A DNA stretch of 64,000 nucleotides, from the NCBI RefSeq assembly GCF_000721705.1, contig NZ_JOJL01000007.1, positions 248,001-312,000 on the forward strand. Direction: 5' to 3'. Position numbers and translations under genes: made by a program. This stretch comes from Actinoplanes subtropicus (lineage in GTDB: Bacteria > Actinomycetota > Actinomycetes > Mycobacteriales > Micromonosporaceae). Below, in pieces: positions 49,001 through 58,155 of this stretch. The notes below the pieces were generated by a model. The model did no database searches. It saw only the letters and a program-made list of their open reading frames with translations, and was not told the DNA's origin. Position 1 is the stretch's first letter, and every line of letters starts with the position of its first letter.

Positions 49001-51038
49001 AGGCGGCCGCGAACGCGTTCTCCACCTGCGGCCGAACCTCGGCCAGCTCACGGTGCTCGGTCGGCGGGCGCAGCCCGAAGTCGTACAGGTAGATCGTGCC
49101 GTCGCTGCGGCGGATCTCGTACGGCCGCTCGTCGACCACCTGCACGCCCAACGAGTGCAACACGGGCAGCACCGCGGAGAGCATCATCGGCTCGCCGTAC
49201 CGGTAGACCTTGAACCGCACGTCGTGGTCGTCCGGCTCGGGCTCGCCGCCCGCCACCTGCCGCCGCTTGCGGTACAGGTGCATCTCGAGCTGGCCCTCCT
49301 CCTCGAGGAGCTCGAGCTTGGCCAGGTCCTGCATGCCCTCGTACGGCGTGTGGCCGTCCTTGTAGCTGTCCGGGTAGGCGTTGGCGTACCGGCCGAACAG
49401 CTCCCGGGCCGATTCCTCGCCCAGTTTGCGCTCGAGGACCAGGGAGAAGTCGTCGTCCCACATCCGGGTCGCATCGGCGAGCAGCTCGGCCAGCGCGTTC
49501 GGGTCGACCGTGCCCGGCGGGTCGGCCGGGTCGGTCCGCACGATGAAGTGGATCCGGGCCAGCATCCGCTCGGTGACCCGGGTCGTGTAGTCGACGCCGA
49601 TGCCGTTCAGCTCGCGGAGCAGGATCTCCTGCATGCGCAGCCGGTTACCGGTGGTGAACCTGTCCCGGGGCATGTAGATGAGGCAGGAGATGAACCGGCC
49701 GTAACCGTCGCGCCGGAGGAAGAGGCGCAGCTGCCGGCGGCCCGCCATCCGCAGGACACCGATCACCGCCTCGTACAGGTCATCGGTCTTGATCTGGAAG
49801 AGCTCGTCGCGCGGGTACGTCTCCAGGATCTGCAGCAGGTCCTTGCCGGAGTGGCCGCGCGGGGACAGGCCGGAGCGGTCCAGCACCTCCATCACCTTGC
49901 GCTTGACCACCGGCAGCTCGCGCACGCTCGTCCGATACGCCGAGCTCGAGAACAGGCCCAGGAAGCGGCGCTCGCCCACCACCTCGCCGCGGTCGTTGAA
50001 GACCTTGACGCCGATGTAGTCCAGGTACGCCGAGCGGTGCACGGTCGCCCGCGAGTTGGCCTTGGTGATCACCAGCAGGCGCTTCTCGAGGGCCCGCTGG
50101 TACGCCTCCGGCGCCATCGAGGAGAGCTGGCGCGGCGTCGAGTCACCGCGGAGGATGCCCAGGCCGGAGCCGGCCACCGCGGTGAGCAAGTCGCCGTCCA
50201 GGCGGTACTCGCGGTACCCGAGGAACGTGAAGTGATCATGGGCGAGCCACTTGAGCAGCTCGATCGAGTCGGTGACGTCCTTGTCCGGCACCGGCAGCTT
50301 GGCCTCGGAGCCGCGCGCGGCGGCCAGTTCGTCGGCGATCACCAGGGCCCGCTGGCGCATCCGCGGCCAGTCCTCGACCGCGTCCCGCACGTCGGTGAGC
50401 ACCCGGCGCACCTCGTTGTGCAATTGCTCCCGGGTCTCGTCCCGGCGGATCGGGTCGATCTCGATCCGGATCCAGCTCTCCACCAGGTCGCCGTCGATCG
50501 CGTCGTCCGGCTCGACGTCGGCGGCGAGCTCGGCCAGCGCGCCCAGCGGCTCGCGGCGGACCACGATCAGCGGGTGGACCAGCAGGTGAACCTGCAGCTG
50601 GTGGGCGGTGAGCAGGGCGATCACCGAGTCGACCAGGAAGGGCATGTCGTCGGTGACGATCTGCACGACGGTATGGCACTCGGAGCCGGTCGGCGGCGTG
50701 ATGGCCAGTTTCAGCTCGCCGGGTAACCGGACCGCGGCCAGGTCGCGATGGGCGACCGCCGCGTCGTACATCTCCTGTGCGGTGAAACCGACCAATTCCT
50801 CATCCGGCGCGAACCGCCAGAAGCGGCCGACCAGCGACGCCGTCGCATGATCGGCGCCGGCCACTTCGACCGCCTGCGCCACCAGGCGCTCGCCGTTGGG
50901 CAGCGGCTCGTCGAGCTCGGAATCATCGCTGGAGGTGCCCAGCCGGCCCGTCAGGGCGAGCCCGGGACCCTGCGTGAAATCCAGCTCAGGGTCGGAAGTC
51001 GGATCAGTTTCCGTCGCTGCCTCGTCGGCGACAGCCAT
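46089..51038 (-). CDS. Large NAD-dependent glutamate dehydrogenase
   Basis: The 1649-residue protein belongs to the large 180-kDa-type NAD-glutamate dehydrogenases, which deaminate glutamate to 2-oxoglutarate. It has a long N-terminal regulatory part with ACT-like segments and a catalytic core carrying GAKGGFVLKQKPGD, YLVVAADKGTATFSDIANEI and VGVGDMSGDVFGNGMLLSEH. No frameshift or large loss is apparent; length is typical. It is divergent from the PBP gene, with a 212-base promoter region. Confidence 0.95.
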   Translation of the reverse strand: MAVADEAATETDPTSDPELDFTQGPGLALTGRLGTSSDDSELDEPLPNGERLVAQAVEVAGADHATASLVGRFWRFAPDEELVGFTAQEMYDAAVAHRDLAAVRLPGELKLAITPPTGSECHTVVQIVTDDMPFLVDSVIALLTAHQLQVHLLVHPLIVVRREPLGALAELAADVEPDDAIDGDLVESWIRIEIDPIRRDETREQLHNEVRRVLTDVRDAVEDWPRMRQRALVIADELAAARGSEAKLPVPDKDVTDSIELLKWLAHDHFTFLGYREYRLDGDLLTAVAGSGLGILRGDSTPRQLSSMAPEAYQRALEKRLLVITKANSRATVHRSAYLDYIGVKVFNDRGEVVGERRFLGLFSSSAYRTSVRELPVVKRKVMEVLDRSGLSPRGHSGKDLLQILETYPRDELFQIKTDDLYEAVIGVLRMAGRRQLRLFLRRDGYGRFISCLIYMPRDRFTTGNRLRMQEILLRELNGIGVDYTTRVTERMLARIHFIVRTDPADPPGTVDPNALAELLADATRMWDDDFSLVLERKLGEESARELFGRYANAYPDSYKDGHTPYEGMQDLAKLELLEEEGQLEMHLYRKRRQVAGGEPEPDDHDVRFKVYRYGEPMMLSAVLPVLHSLGVQVVDERPYEIRRSDGTIYLYDFGLRPPTEHRELAEVRPQVENAFAAAWRGEAEVDGFNELVLRAGLTWRQVVVLRAYAKYQRQAGSLFSQRYIESTFIAYPEIARLLVTLFETRFSPRLQAGEQERTRLAGELVERITELLDGVESLDQDRILRSYLTLVRATLRTSFFQRGPDGRPKNYVAFKLDPKAIPDLPEPRPKYEIFVYSPRFEGVHLRFGAVARGGLRWSDRREDFRTEILGLVKAQMVKNAVIVPVGAKGGFVLKQKPGDRDEAVECYKRFITALLDVTDNIHAGKIVPPRDVVRHDGDDPYLVVAADKGTATFSDIANEISVGKEFWLGDAFASGGSAGYDHKKMGITARGAWESVKKHFRDLGVDTQTQDFTVVGVGDMSGDVFGNGMLLSEHIRLIAAFDHRHIFLDPSPDAAASFAERRRLFDLPRSSWNDYSRELISSGGGVYPRTAKSIPITPEVRAALDLGDATAVSPADLMKAILKAPVDLLFNGGIGTYVKAVSETHADVGDKTNDPIRINGSQLRVKVVGEGGNLGLTQRGRIEFARAGGRIYTDFIDNTAGVDCSDHEVNIKILLGGAVADGELSVPDRDALLAQMTDEVAALVLRDNYEQAAALGNARSQAHSLLPVHRRMLTSLEESGQLNRELEALPTDAELAARSEAGEGLAAPEFAVLLAYVKITLERDILADELVDEAWTHDVLARYFPTPLRERFGARMAGHRLRREIISTALVNEVVNRGGTSFVYRAMEESGASAADVMRAYVVVREAFGLAEIWRAAEELDNQVPTSAQTLVFLESRRLLDRAVRWLVSTRRSPLDVTGEIARLQPGVHELLPQVASVLVGVERRSMDEHVATLVDKGVPMELAERVTWANYGFGLLDVLTAAASTGRDPLEVAQVYFVLSERFQIDQLLSHISRLPRGDRWQTLARMALRYDLYAALAALTVEVLESTESTSAARERVDEWEQVNAASIARCANAMGNVDDTPAELAALSVLLRQIRTLVKTSAANS

Positions 51039-51250
51039 GGCTCGGTGCTCCCCTCACCCACGACATTGTGGGTTCGAACGTGTCGCTCACAGCCTAGAAC
51101 GGTTGCGCCGTACGGGATCACACGCGTGGTGGGTTCGGTCCGTTCGGCCCCAAATTTGCTCTACGTCACGTAGTTCGGGTCGGCGGAACGAGCACATCTT
51201 TATTACCGTTCCGTAGCATCGCGTCCGGCATACCCACGAGAGGGGACCTC

Positions 51251-53176
51251 ATGCTCGACCGCCGTGCTCCGACCCGCCGCCGGGTGACCGCCGTCGCGGC
51301 CACGTTGACGCTGGTCTGCGGAGGCCTGGCGGCCTGCTCCAAGGACGGCCCGGACGACACGCTCAAGGCCTTCCTGGCCGGCTGGCGCAGCGGCAACCTC
51401 AACGCGGTCGGCTTCGTCGGCGCGGACGGTGGCAAGGTCAGCGCGAACGACGTCGTCGACCAGCTGAAGGCGCTCTCCGGTGACCTGGCCAAACAGTCGC
51501 TGGTGCTGACCCCGGTCGGCTCCCCCAAGACCACCGGGGACATCGCCTCCAGCGCGGTCAAGCTGGACTGGACGCTGCCCGGCGGGGCGGCCTGGTCGTA
51601 CGAGAGCACGGTCCGGCTGACCAAGCAGGGCAGCAAGGGCTGGCGGGTGGTCTGGGAGCCGGCCATCGTGCAGAGCGAGCTGCAGACCGGCGACAAGCTG
51701 GCGTTACGCCGGGTGCCGGCGAAACGGGCGGCCATTCAGGACGCGACCGGCCAGCCGATCGTCACACCACGCGATGTGGTGGTCGTCGGGGTCAGCCCCC
51801 AGAAGATCACAAACTTCGCACAGTTGCAGAAGGACCTGGCCACCGCGTTCAAGAAGCTCGACGTCACGATCGACATGTCCAACCTTGCGGACCGGGTGAA
51901 GAACTCCGCGCCGGGTGCCTTCATCGAGTTGATCACGCTGCGTCGTGCGGACTATGACAAAATCCGGGACGACGTACGCCCGCTGGCCGGCACCGTCTTC
52001 CGCGAGGAGACCCGCAACCTCGCGCCGACCAGGACCTTCGCCCGGGCGCTGCTCGGCACCGCCGACGAGGCGACCGCCGAGGACATCGACAACAACCCCG
52101 ACGGGGTCGCGCAGGGTGACATCGTCGGGCACGGCGGGCTGCAGGAGAGGTACGACGCGACGCTCCGCGGCACGGCCGGCATCTCGGTGGTGATCGCCCG
52201 CGTGGCCGCCGACGGCACCGTGACCAGCACCCAGCTCTACGGCACCAAGCCGGTCGACGGCAACCCTGTCAAGATCAGCATCGACACGAAGACGCAGACC
52301 GCCGCCGACGCCGCGCTGGCCACCGAGAAGCAGGCCAGCTCGCTGGTCGCCATCAAGGTCAGCGACGGTTCGGTGCTCGCGGTCGCCAACGGCCCCGACG
52401 GCGGCACGGTCGACACCGCCCTGACCGGCCAGGTCCCGCCCGGATCAACCTTCAAGACCGTTTCCGCGTACGGGTTGTTGCGGCGCAAGCTGGTGACCGC
52501 CGACTCGACGGTGACCTGCCCGAAGACGGTCACCGTCGCCGGCCACGAGTTCAAGAACTCCGGCGACGAGGCGCTCGGCGACGTCCCGTTCCACGTCGAC
52601 TACGCCAAGTCGTGCAACACGGCGTTCGTCGGCCTGTCGTCGAAGCTGGGCGCGGCCGGCCTGCAGGCGGCGGCCGGCGACTTCGGCCTGGGCGCCCCGT
52701 GGGACATGGGCGCCGAGGCGTTCAGCGGCAAGGTCTCCCCCGCCGACAGCCCGACCGAGCTGGCCGCGGCGACCTTCGGCCAGGGCGAGACGGTGGTCAG
52801 CCCGGTGGCGATGGCGAGCGTGGCGGCGGCCGTGGCGCGCGGCCAGTTCAAACAGCCCAGGCTGGTGCTCGACCCGGCCCCGACCAAGGCGGCGGCCGAC
52901 GGGGCACCGCTGGACGCGACGGCGGTGGGCGCCCTGCGCGGCATGATGCGCGAGGTGGTGACCGCCGGCACGGGCACGGCACTGCGCGACGTGAAGGGCA
53001 AGCCGGTGTTCGGCAAGACGGGCACGGCCGAGTTCGACGCGAGCTCGAAGGACACCCACTCCTGGTTCATCGGCTACCAGGGCGATGTGGCCTTCGCGGT
53101 GATGGTGCAGAAGGGCGGGTCGGGCGCCGAGGCAGCCGTGCCGATCGTGAAGAACTTCCTGAACGCCCTGAACTGA
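51251..53176 (+). CDS. Penicillin-binding protein (class B, MecA-N type lipoprotein)
   Basis: The 641-residue transpeptidase cross-links peptidoglycan. A signal peptide ends at the lipobox-like VCGGLAAC. An NTF2-like MecA-N domain and PBP dimer domain precede the catalytic domain, whose motifs are complete: SxxK in PPGSTFKTV (Ser399), SCN (454-456) and KTG (589-591). It is therefore probably active. GAGAGGGGA precedes the ATG. A 13-base gap separates its stop from the convergent arginase-like gene. Confidence 0.93.
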   Translation: MLDRRAPTRRRVTAVAATLTLVCGGLAACSKDGPDDTLKAFLAGWRSGNLNAVGFVGADGGKVSANDVVDQLKALSGDLAKQSLVLTPVGSPKTTGDIASSAVKLDWTLPGGAAWSYESTVRLTKQGSKGWRVVWEPAIVQSELQTGDKLALRRVPAKRAAIQDATGQPIVTPRDVVVVGVSPQKITNFAQLQKDLATAFKKLDVTIDMSNLADRVKNSAPGAFIELITLRRADYDKIRDDVRPLAGTVFREETRNLAPTRTFARALLGTADEATAEDIDNNPDGVAQGDIVGHGGLQERYDATLRGTAGISVVIARVAADGTVTSTQLYGTKPVDGNPVKISIDTKTQTAADAALATEKQASSLVAIKVSDGSVLAVANGPDGGTVDTALTGQVPPGSTFKTVSAYGLLRRKLVTADSTVTCPKTVTVAGHEFKNSGDEALGDVPFHVDYAKSCNTAFVGLSSKLGAAGLQAAAGDFGLGAPWDMGAEAFSGKVSPADSPTELAAATFGQGETVVSPVAMASVAAAVARGQFKQPRLVLDPAPTKAAADGAPLDATAVGALRGMMREVVTAGTGTALRDVKGKPVFGKTGTAEFDASSKDTHSWFIGYQGDVAFAVMVQKGGSGAEAAVPIVKNFLNALN

Positions 53177-53189
53177 ACGGTCGCGTAGC

Positions 53190-55358
53190 TCAGGCGATGT
53201 CGGCCGGGGAGCCGGAGCCCAGGTCGAAGGCGGGGCGCTGAACCGGCAGCGAGAAACCGTCGGCGGCCGGGAGGTCCTCCGCCCGGCTGTCATCTGCGGG
53301 GCGGTCGTCTGCGGGGCGGGGCCGAAGCATGCCGGGGCGGGTGGCCGGCAGCGGCTTGGAGTCGAGCAGCGGCGCCTGGCCGAGCGGCCGGGCGATGAAG
53401 GAGTCTTCGACGGCGCGCGCGTCGGGGCCGCTCTCCACCGGCTGATCGGCCTCGGCATCCGGCGTGCTTTCCGCGCGCTCCTCGCCCGACAAAACCGAAA
53501 TTTCGGATTTGTCGCCCGGGACAGCCTTGTCGTCGACCTGGTGGACGTCGGCAGCGGGAAGGTCGTCCACCGGCGTGGACCGGGGTGTCTCCTCCGCGTC
53601 CTGGGCTGCGGCGGCTGGGCGCAGCAACGACGACGGGCCGTCAGCCTCGCCTTCCGCGGGGCGCCGCAACAAGGACTGCCGGCCGGCCTTCGAGCGCGGG
53701 CGCAACAAGGACGCCCGCACAGAGGCGGCCACATCCCCGGTCGGCCGCAGCAACGCCGCTCTCGCGTCCCCATCCGCGGACGGGCGCAACAGTGACGCCA
53801 GGCCGGCCGCGGCGTCTGTCACCGCCGGACGCGCCGCCGACGCCTCGCGCGACGCGTCAGGGGCAGGCTCGGGGTCAGCCGCAGAGCCAGTCACGTGGCC
53901 CGGCTCGGGGCCGCCCTCCGCGGCGAGGTCGGCCTCGCCGGGATCGGGCCGCGGTTCTGGCTCCGCGCCGCGGGAAGCGGGCTCAATGGCGTCCGCCGCG
54001 GCCTCCGCGGCGGGCGGGGCAGGCTCAGCGCCGGGAGCCGCGGGCGCGGCGGCTCCAGCACCGGGAGCGGCGGCCTCACCGGCGCGCGCGGCGCTCTCTG
54101 CGGCGGGCGCGGCGGGCTCAGCGGCGGGCGCGGCGGGCTCAGCGGCAAGCCCGACGGCCTCGGCAGCGGGGCCGCCCGGTCCAACGGCGGGAGCGGCAGG
54201 CCCGCCCGGTCCAACGGCAGGAGCGGCAGGCCCGCCCGGTCCAACGGCAGGCCTGGCGGCAGGCCCGCCGTGTCCAACGGCGGGAGCGGCAGGCCCGCCC
54301 GGTCCAACGGCGGGCCTGGCGGCGCGCGCGGCGCTCTCTGAGGCGGGCGCGGCGGGCTCAGCAGCGGGCCAAGCGGACTCTCCGACGGGCTTGACGGCCG
54401 GCTTCGCGAGGTCCGCCCGGGCCGCGATCAGGTCGGGCCTCAGCGCGACCGTGCGCGCCGCCGCCAGCCCCGCCGCCACCGTTGTCGCGATCTCGGCCGC
54501 GTAGGCGCCGTCCGGGTCGTAATCCGGGTCGAAGACGGTGATTTCGACGCCCAGGCAGTGTGGCGACTCGACCAGCCCGGCCAGCAGGATCTCCAGCTCC
54601 GGGAACGCTATCCCGCCCGGCGTCGGCGCGTCGACCGCCGGCATCACCGCCGGGTCCAGCACGTCCACGTCGACGTGCAGCCAGTACCCCGCGCAGTCCA
54701 CCAGCTGGTCACGGGCCCACTGGGCACTCCGCGCCGCCCCCTCGACCCGCAGCGCCGGGACCGGCCGGGTCACGATGCCCGCCGCCTGCAGGTCGAGGCG
54801 GTACTCGTCCTGGGCCCGCAGCCCCAGCACCACCACGTCGATGTCGCGGAAGTACGGCCGGCGGCCCTCGATCGACGCCAGGTCCGCCTGGCCGCGGCCG
54901 GTCACCAGCGCCAGGTCCTCCCCCGCCGCCGCGCCCACATAGGACGCGTTCCCGGGGTGCCGGAAGTCGGAGTGACCGTCCACGAAGACCAGCCCGATCC
55001 GGCCGCCGACCGCCTCGCCGAGCCGGTGCATGGCCAGGCCGGAGCCGAGCAGGATGGAGCAGTCCCCGCCGAGGATCACCGGGAATTCGCCGGCGTCCAG
55101 GATCGCGCCGATCCGGTCGGCCAGCTTGCGGGAGTACGCCGCGATCTGTTCCGCCTGCGCGACGCCGTCCCCCGGCCGCCAGTCGCCCGGGTCGTACCGC
55201 GGCGGGGTCAGGCAGCCCGCGTCGCGCGCGCCGAGCTTGGTGAGCAGGCCGTGGTCGCGGAGCGCTCCGGGCGCCTTGGCGCAGCCCGGCACCGAGGTCG
55301 CGGTCGGCGGGCGCAGACCGAGATTGGACGGTGCGTCAAGGACTGCGATCCGGCGCAC
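53190..55358 (-). CDS. Arginase/agmatinase-family protein with long repetitive C-terminus
   Basis: The first ~310 residues form an arginase-like domain with the manganese motifs GGDCS, DGHSDF and HVDVDVLDP, and DPDYDPDG near its end. Ureohydrolases release urea or ammonia from guanidino substrates. The remaining ~410 residues are Ala/Pro/Glu-rich and carry GPGGPAAPAV repeats and (S/A)LLRP motifs, with no known fold. The usual enzyme length is about 300, so this is a fusion or extension. The GTG start has GGAGG upstream. Which substrate it uses is unknown. Confidence 0.85.
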   Translation of the reverse strand: MRRIAVLDAPSNLGLRPPTATSVPGCAKAPGALRDHGLLTKLGARDAGCLTPPRYDPGDWRPGDGVAQAEQIAAYSRKLADRIGAILDAGEFPVILGGDCSILLGSGLAMHRLGEAVGGRIGLVFVDGHSDFRHPGNASYVGAAAGEDLALVTGRGQADLASIEGRRPYFRDIDVVVLGLRAQDEYRLDLQAAGIVTRPVPALRVEGAARSAQWARDQLVDCAGYWLHVDVDVLDPAVMPAVDAPTPGGIAFPELEILLAGLVESPHCLGVEITVFDPDYDPDGAYAAEIATTVAAGLAAARTVALRPDLIAARADLAKPAVKPVGESAWPAAEPAAPASESAARAARPAVGPGGPAAPAVGHGGPAARPAVGPGGPAAPAVGPGGPAAPAVGPGGPAAEAVGLAAEPAAPAAEPAAPAAESAARAGEAAAPGAGAAAPAAPGAEPAPPAAEAAADAIEPASRGAEPEPRPDPGEADLAAEGGPEPGHVTGSAADPEPAPDASREASAARPAVTDAAAGLASLLRPSADGDARAALLRPTGDVAASVRASLLRPRSKAGRQSLLRRPAEGEADGPSSLLRPAAAAQDAEETPRSTPVDDLPAADVHQVDDKAVPGDKSEISVLSGEERAESTPDAEADQPVESGPDARAVEDSFIARPLGQAPLLDSKPLPATRPGMLRPRPADDRPADDSRAEDLPAADGFSLPVQRPAFDLGSGSPADIA
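54171..54325 (-). repeat. 30-bp tandem repeats in the arginase-like gene
   Basis: Units of CCCGCCCGGTCCAACGGC type begin at 54171, 54201 and 54231, then recur less regularly. They are in frame and encode AVGPGGPAAP repeats. Confidence 0.8.
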
Positions 55359-55370
55359 GGAACCTCCCGT

Positions 55371-56309
55371 CTAGAAGAGCGCGCTGGCCAGCTGCCGCCG
55401 GGCGGTGGCGACCGCCGGGTCGTCCGGCCCGGCCACGCTGAACAGCGAGAGCAGATGCTTGCGTACGACGTCGCGCTCGTCCCCGGAGGTGCGCTTGACC
55501 AGCTTGACCAGCCGCTCGTACGCCCGGTCGGCCTGGCCGGAGAGCACCTCGACGTCGGCCGCGAGGCGCTGGGCGTCGAGGTCGTCGGGGTTGGCCTCGG
55601 CCGCGGCCAGCGCGGCGTTCGGGTCGGTGCCGCCCACCCGGCGGTACAGGTCGACCTGGGCCAGGCCGGACTCGGCCATCGCGTCGGCCGGGGACTCCGC
55701 GAGGATCTTCTTGTACGCCGCCTCCGCCGCGTCCAGGTCGCCGACCATCAGCGCCTCGTCGGCGGCGTCGAGCCGCGGGTCGGCCGGCGCCTCGACGCTG
55801 ACGCCGCCCGCCTTGAGCACGGCGTCCACATACTGCTTGACCTGGTGCTCGGGCAGGACGCCGGTGAAGCCCTCGACCAGCTGACCGCCCACCACCGCGA
55901 CCACCATCGGGATGCCCTGCACGCGCAGCGCCTGGGCGAGCCGGGGGTTGGCGTCCACATCGACCTTGCCGAGCACCCAGCTGCCGCCGCCGGCCTGCGC
56001 GAGCTTTTCGAGCACCGGGGAGAGCTGCTTGCACGGCTCGCACCAGTCGGCCCAGAAGTCGAGGATGACCGGGGTGCTCAGCGAGCGCTCGAGAACGGCG
56101 GACTGGAAATTGGCCTCGGTGACGTCGATGATCGTCTCGGGGGCACCGCCGCCCGGGAAGCCGGCCGGGGCGCCGTTGGGCGCCGCCGAGCTCGGGGCCG
56201 CGCCGGCCGGCGTTGGACCGCCGCTCGGGGAGGGGGCCGGCGTGCGCAGCGCGCTGAGATCGACCGCGCCGCGGGTGAAGATCGACGGAGTGGTCCGTGG
56301 GTCGCTCAT
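55371..56309 (-). CDS. YbbN/CnoX-like thioredoxin with TPR tail
   Basis: The 312-residue protein has a Pro/Ala-rich N-terminus, a thioredoxin domain with the redox site DFWADWCEPCKQLSP, and a C-terminal helical TPR-like region (ADEALMVGDLDAAEAAYKKI). YbbN-type proteins protect client proteins and interact with chaperones. The arginase-like gene follows 12 bases later on the same strand. Confidence 0.9.
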   Translation of the reverse strand: MSDPRTTPSIFTRGAVDLSALRTPAPSPSGGPTPAGAAPSSAAPNGAPAGFPGGGAPETIIDVTEANFQSAVLERSLSTPVILDFWADWCEPCKQLSPVLEKLAQAGGGSWVLGKVDVDANPRLAQALRVQGIPMVVAVVGGQLVEGFTGVLPEHQVKQYVDAVLKAGGVSVEAPADPRLDAADEALMVGDLDAAEAAYKKILAESPADAMAESGLAQVDLYRRVGGTDPNAALAAAEANPDDLDAQRLAADVEVLSGQADRAYERLVKLVKRTSGDERDVVRKHLLSLFSVAGPDDPAVATARRQLASALF

Positions 56310-56437
56310 GGTTACCTAGTCTCGCACGCTGACAAGGCGGTACGTCGTGCCGCGCGGCGGTCGATATCGGAGGTCACAACCGCACGTCATCACCGATACT
56401 TGACGCCGCCGGGCGGTTACGCAAGATCCCACCGTGG

Positions 56438-58111
56438 TCAGAAACGGGCCGGCTCCCGGTAGATGCCCCACTCGCCCTTCAACGCGCCACAGATCTCGCC
56501 GAGCGTCGCCTCGGCCCGCGCCGCCTCGAGCATGGCCGGAATCATGTTCTCGTCGGTGCGCGCGACCGCCACCATGCGGTCGAGGGCGGCTTTCACCCGT
56601 ACGGAATCCCGGGAAGCCCGCCGATCGCCCAGCTCGCGGCGTTGCGCCAGCTCGACCTCGTGGGAGACCCGGAGGATCTCCAGATCCTTGGCCACCGTGC
56701 CGGTGTGCGCGTTGACGCCGACGATCCGCTTCTCGTCCTTCTCCAGCGCCTGTTGGTAGACGAACGCGGCCTCGGCGATGTTCGCGGTGAACCAGCCATC
56801 CTCGATGCCGCGCAGGACGCCGGCCGTCACGCTGCCGTCCGAGCCGAGCTCGCGGATGCGGGCGAAGATCTCCTCCGCCTCGGCCTCGATCCGGTCGGTG
56901 AGCGCCTCCAGATACCACGAGCCGCCGAGCGGATCGGCCACGTTGACCACGCCGGTCTCCTCCATCAGCACCTGCTGGGTGCGCAGGGCGATCTCGGCGG
57001 ACTCGTCGGTGGGCAGCGCGAGCGTCTCGTCGAGGGCGTTCGTATGCAGCGAATTCGTCCCGCCGAGCACCGCGGCCAGCGCCTCGACCGCGGTGCGCAC
57101 CACGTTGTTGACCGGCTGCTGGGCGGTCAGGCTGACCCCGGCGGTCTGCGTGTGGAATTTCAGCCAGAGCGCCTTCTCGCTGGTCGCGCCGTACTCGTCG
57201 CGCAGGTGCCGGGCCCAGATGCGGCGCGCGGCGCGGAACTTCGCGATCTCCTCGAAGAAGTCGATGTGCGCGTCGAAGAAGAAGCTCAGGCCGGGGGCGA
57301 ACTGGTTGACGTCGAGCCCCCGGGACAGGCCCAGCTCGACGTACCCGAAGCCGTCGGCCAGCGTGTAGGCCAGCTCCTGCGCGGCCGTCGACCCGGCCTC
57401 GCGGATGTGGTAGCCGCTCACCGACAGCGGCTTGTACTTGGGGATCTCCCGCGCGCAGTACGCCATCAGGTCGCCGATCAACCGCAGGTGCGGCTCCGGC
57501 GCGAAGAGCCACTCCTTCTGCGCGATGTACTCCTTGAAGATGTCGGTCTGCAGGGTGCCGTCGAGCCGGCTCAGATCGGCGCCCTGCCGCTCGGCGGCCA
57601 CCAGGTACATGCAGAAGATCGGCACGGCCGGCCCGGAGATCGTCATGCTGGTGGTGACGTCCTGCAGCCTGATGCCGTCGAAGAGCACATCCATGTCGGC
57701 GGCCGAGTCGATCGCGACGCCGCAGTGCCCGACCTCGCCGAGCGACTGCGGGTCGTCGGAGTCGCGGCCCATCAGCGTCGGCATGTCGAAGGCGACGCTG
57801 AGCCCGCCGCCGCCGGCCGCGAGGATCATCTTGTACCGCTCGTTGGTCTGCTGCGCGTTGCCGAAGCCCGCGAACTGGCGGATGGTCCAGGTCCGTCCGC
57901 GATATCCGGTCGGATAGAGACCGCGGGTGTACGGGAACTCGCCCGGCCACCCGATGCGGTCGAACCCGGGGTAGGCGGCCCCGTCGGGTGGCCCGTAGAC
58001 CGGGTCGACCGGCGACCCGGAGAGGGTGGTGAAGTCGGCTTCCCGCTTGCGGGAGGCGTCGTAGCGCCGTTGCCAGCGCTCCCGGCCGGCGGCGATGTCG
58101 GCAGCATCCAT
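56438..58111 (-). CDS. icmA: Isobutyryl-CoA mutase-type large subunit
   Basis: The 557-residue protein is the substrate-binding large subunit of a B12-dependent acyl-CoA mutase. It has the TIM-barrel blocks GFDRIGWPGEFPYTRGLYPT, RQFAGFGNAQQTNERYK, MTISGPAVPIFCMYL and GGTNSLHTNALDE. It lacks a C-terminal B12-binding domain, so it needs a separate small subunit, not found here. The sequence agrees better with IcmA than MutB; exact substrate is not certain. meaB, its probable chaperone, is about 1.2 kb upstream. The ATG at 58111 gives MDAADIAAGRERWQRRYDA. Confidence 0.88.
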   Translation of the reverse strand: MDAADIAAGRERWQRRYDASRKREADFTTLSGSPVDPVYGPPDGAAYPGFDRIGWPGEFPYTRGLYPTGYRGRTWTIRQFAGFGNAQQTNERYKMILAAGGGGLSVAFDMPTLMGRDSDDPQSLGEVGHCGVAIDSAADMDVLFDGIRLQDVTTSMTISGPAVPIFCMYLVAAERQGADLSRLDGTLQTDIFKEYIAQKEWLFAPEPHLRLIGDLMAYCAREIPKYKPLSVSGYHIREAGSTAAQELAYTLADGFGYVELGLSRGLDVNQFAPGLSFFFDAHIDFFEEIAKFRAARRIWARHLRDEYGATSEKALWLKFHTQTAGVSLTAQQPVNNVVRTAVEALAAVLGGTNSLHTNALDETLALPTDESAEIALRTQQVLMEETGVVNVADPLGGSWYLEALTDRIEAEAEEIFARIRELGSDGSVTAGVLRGIEDGWFTANIAEAAFVYQQALEKDEKRIVGVNAHTGTVAKDLEILRVSHEVELAQRRELGDRRASRDSVRVKAALDRMVAVARTDENMIPAMLEAARAEATLGEICGALKGEWGIYREPARF

Positions 58112-58155
58112 GCAGCCATCGTAGAGGCAAACCTGAACGCTCCCTAAGGATGCGG

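Noticed and set aside
47934..50726. A 930-codon open frame on the plus strand
   Set aside because: Antisense to the glutamate dehydrogenase, whose frame is conserved. Biased composition only.
51060..51100. GGTTCGAA-like sequence as part of a tRNA gene
   Set aside because: No cloverleaf arms or acceptor stem could be formed around it.
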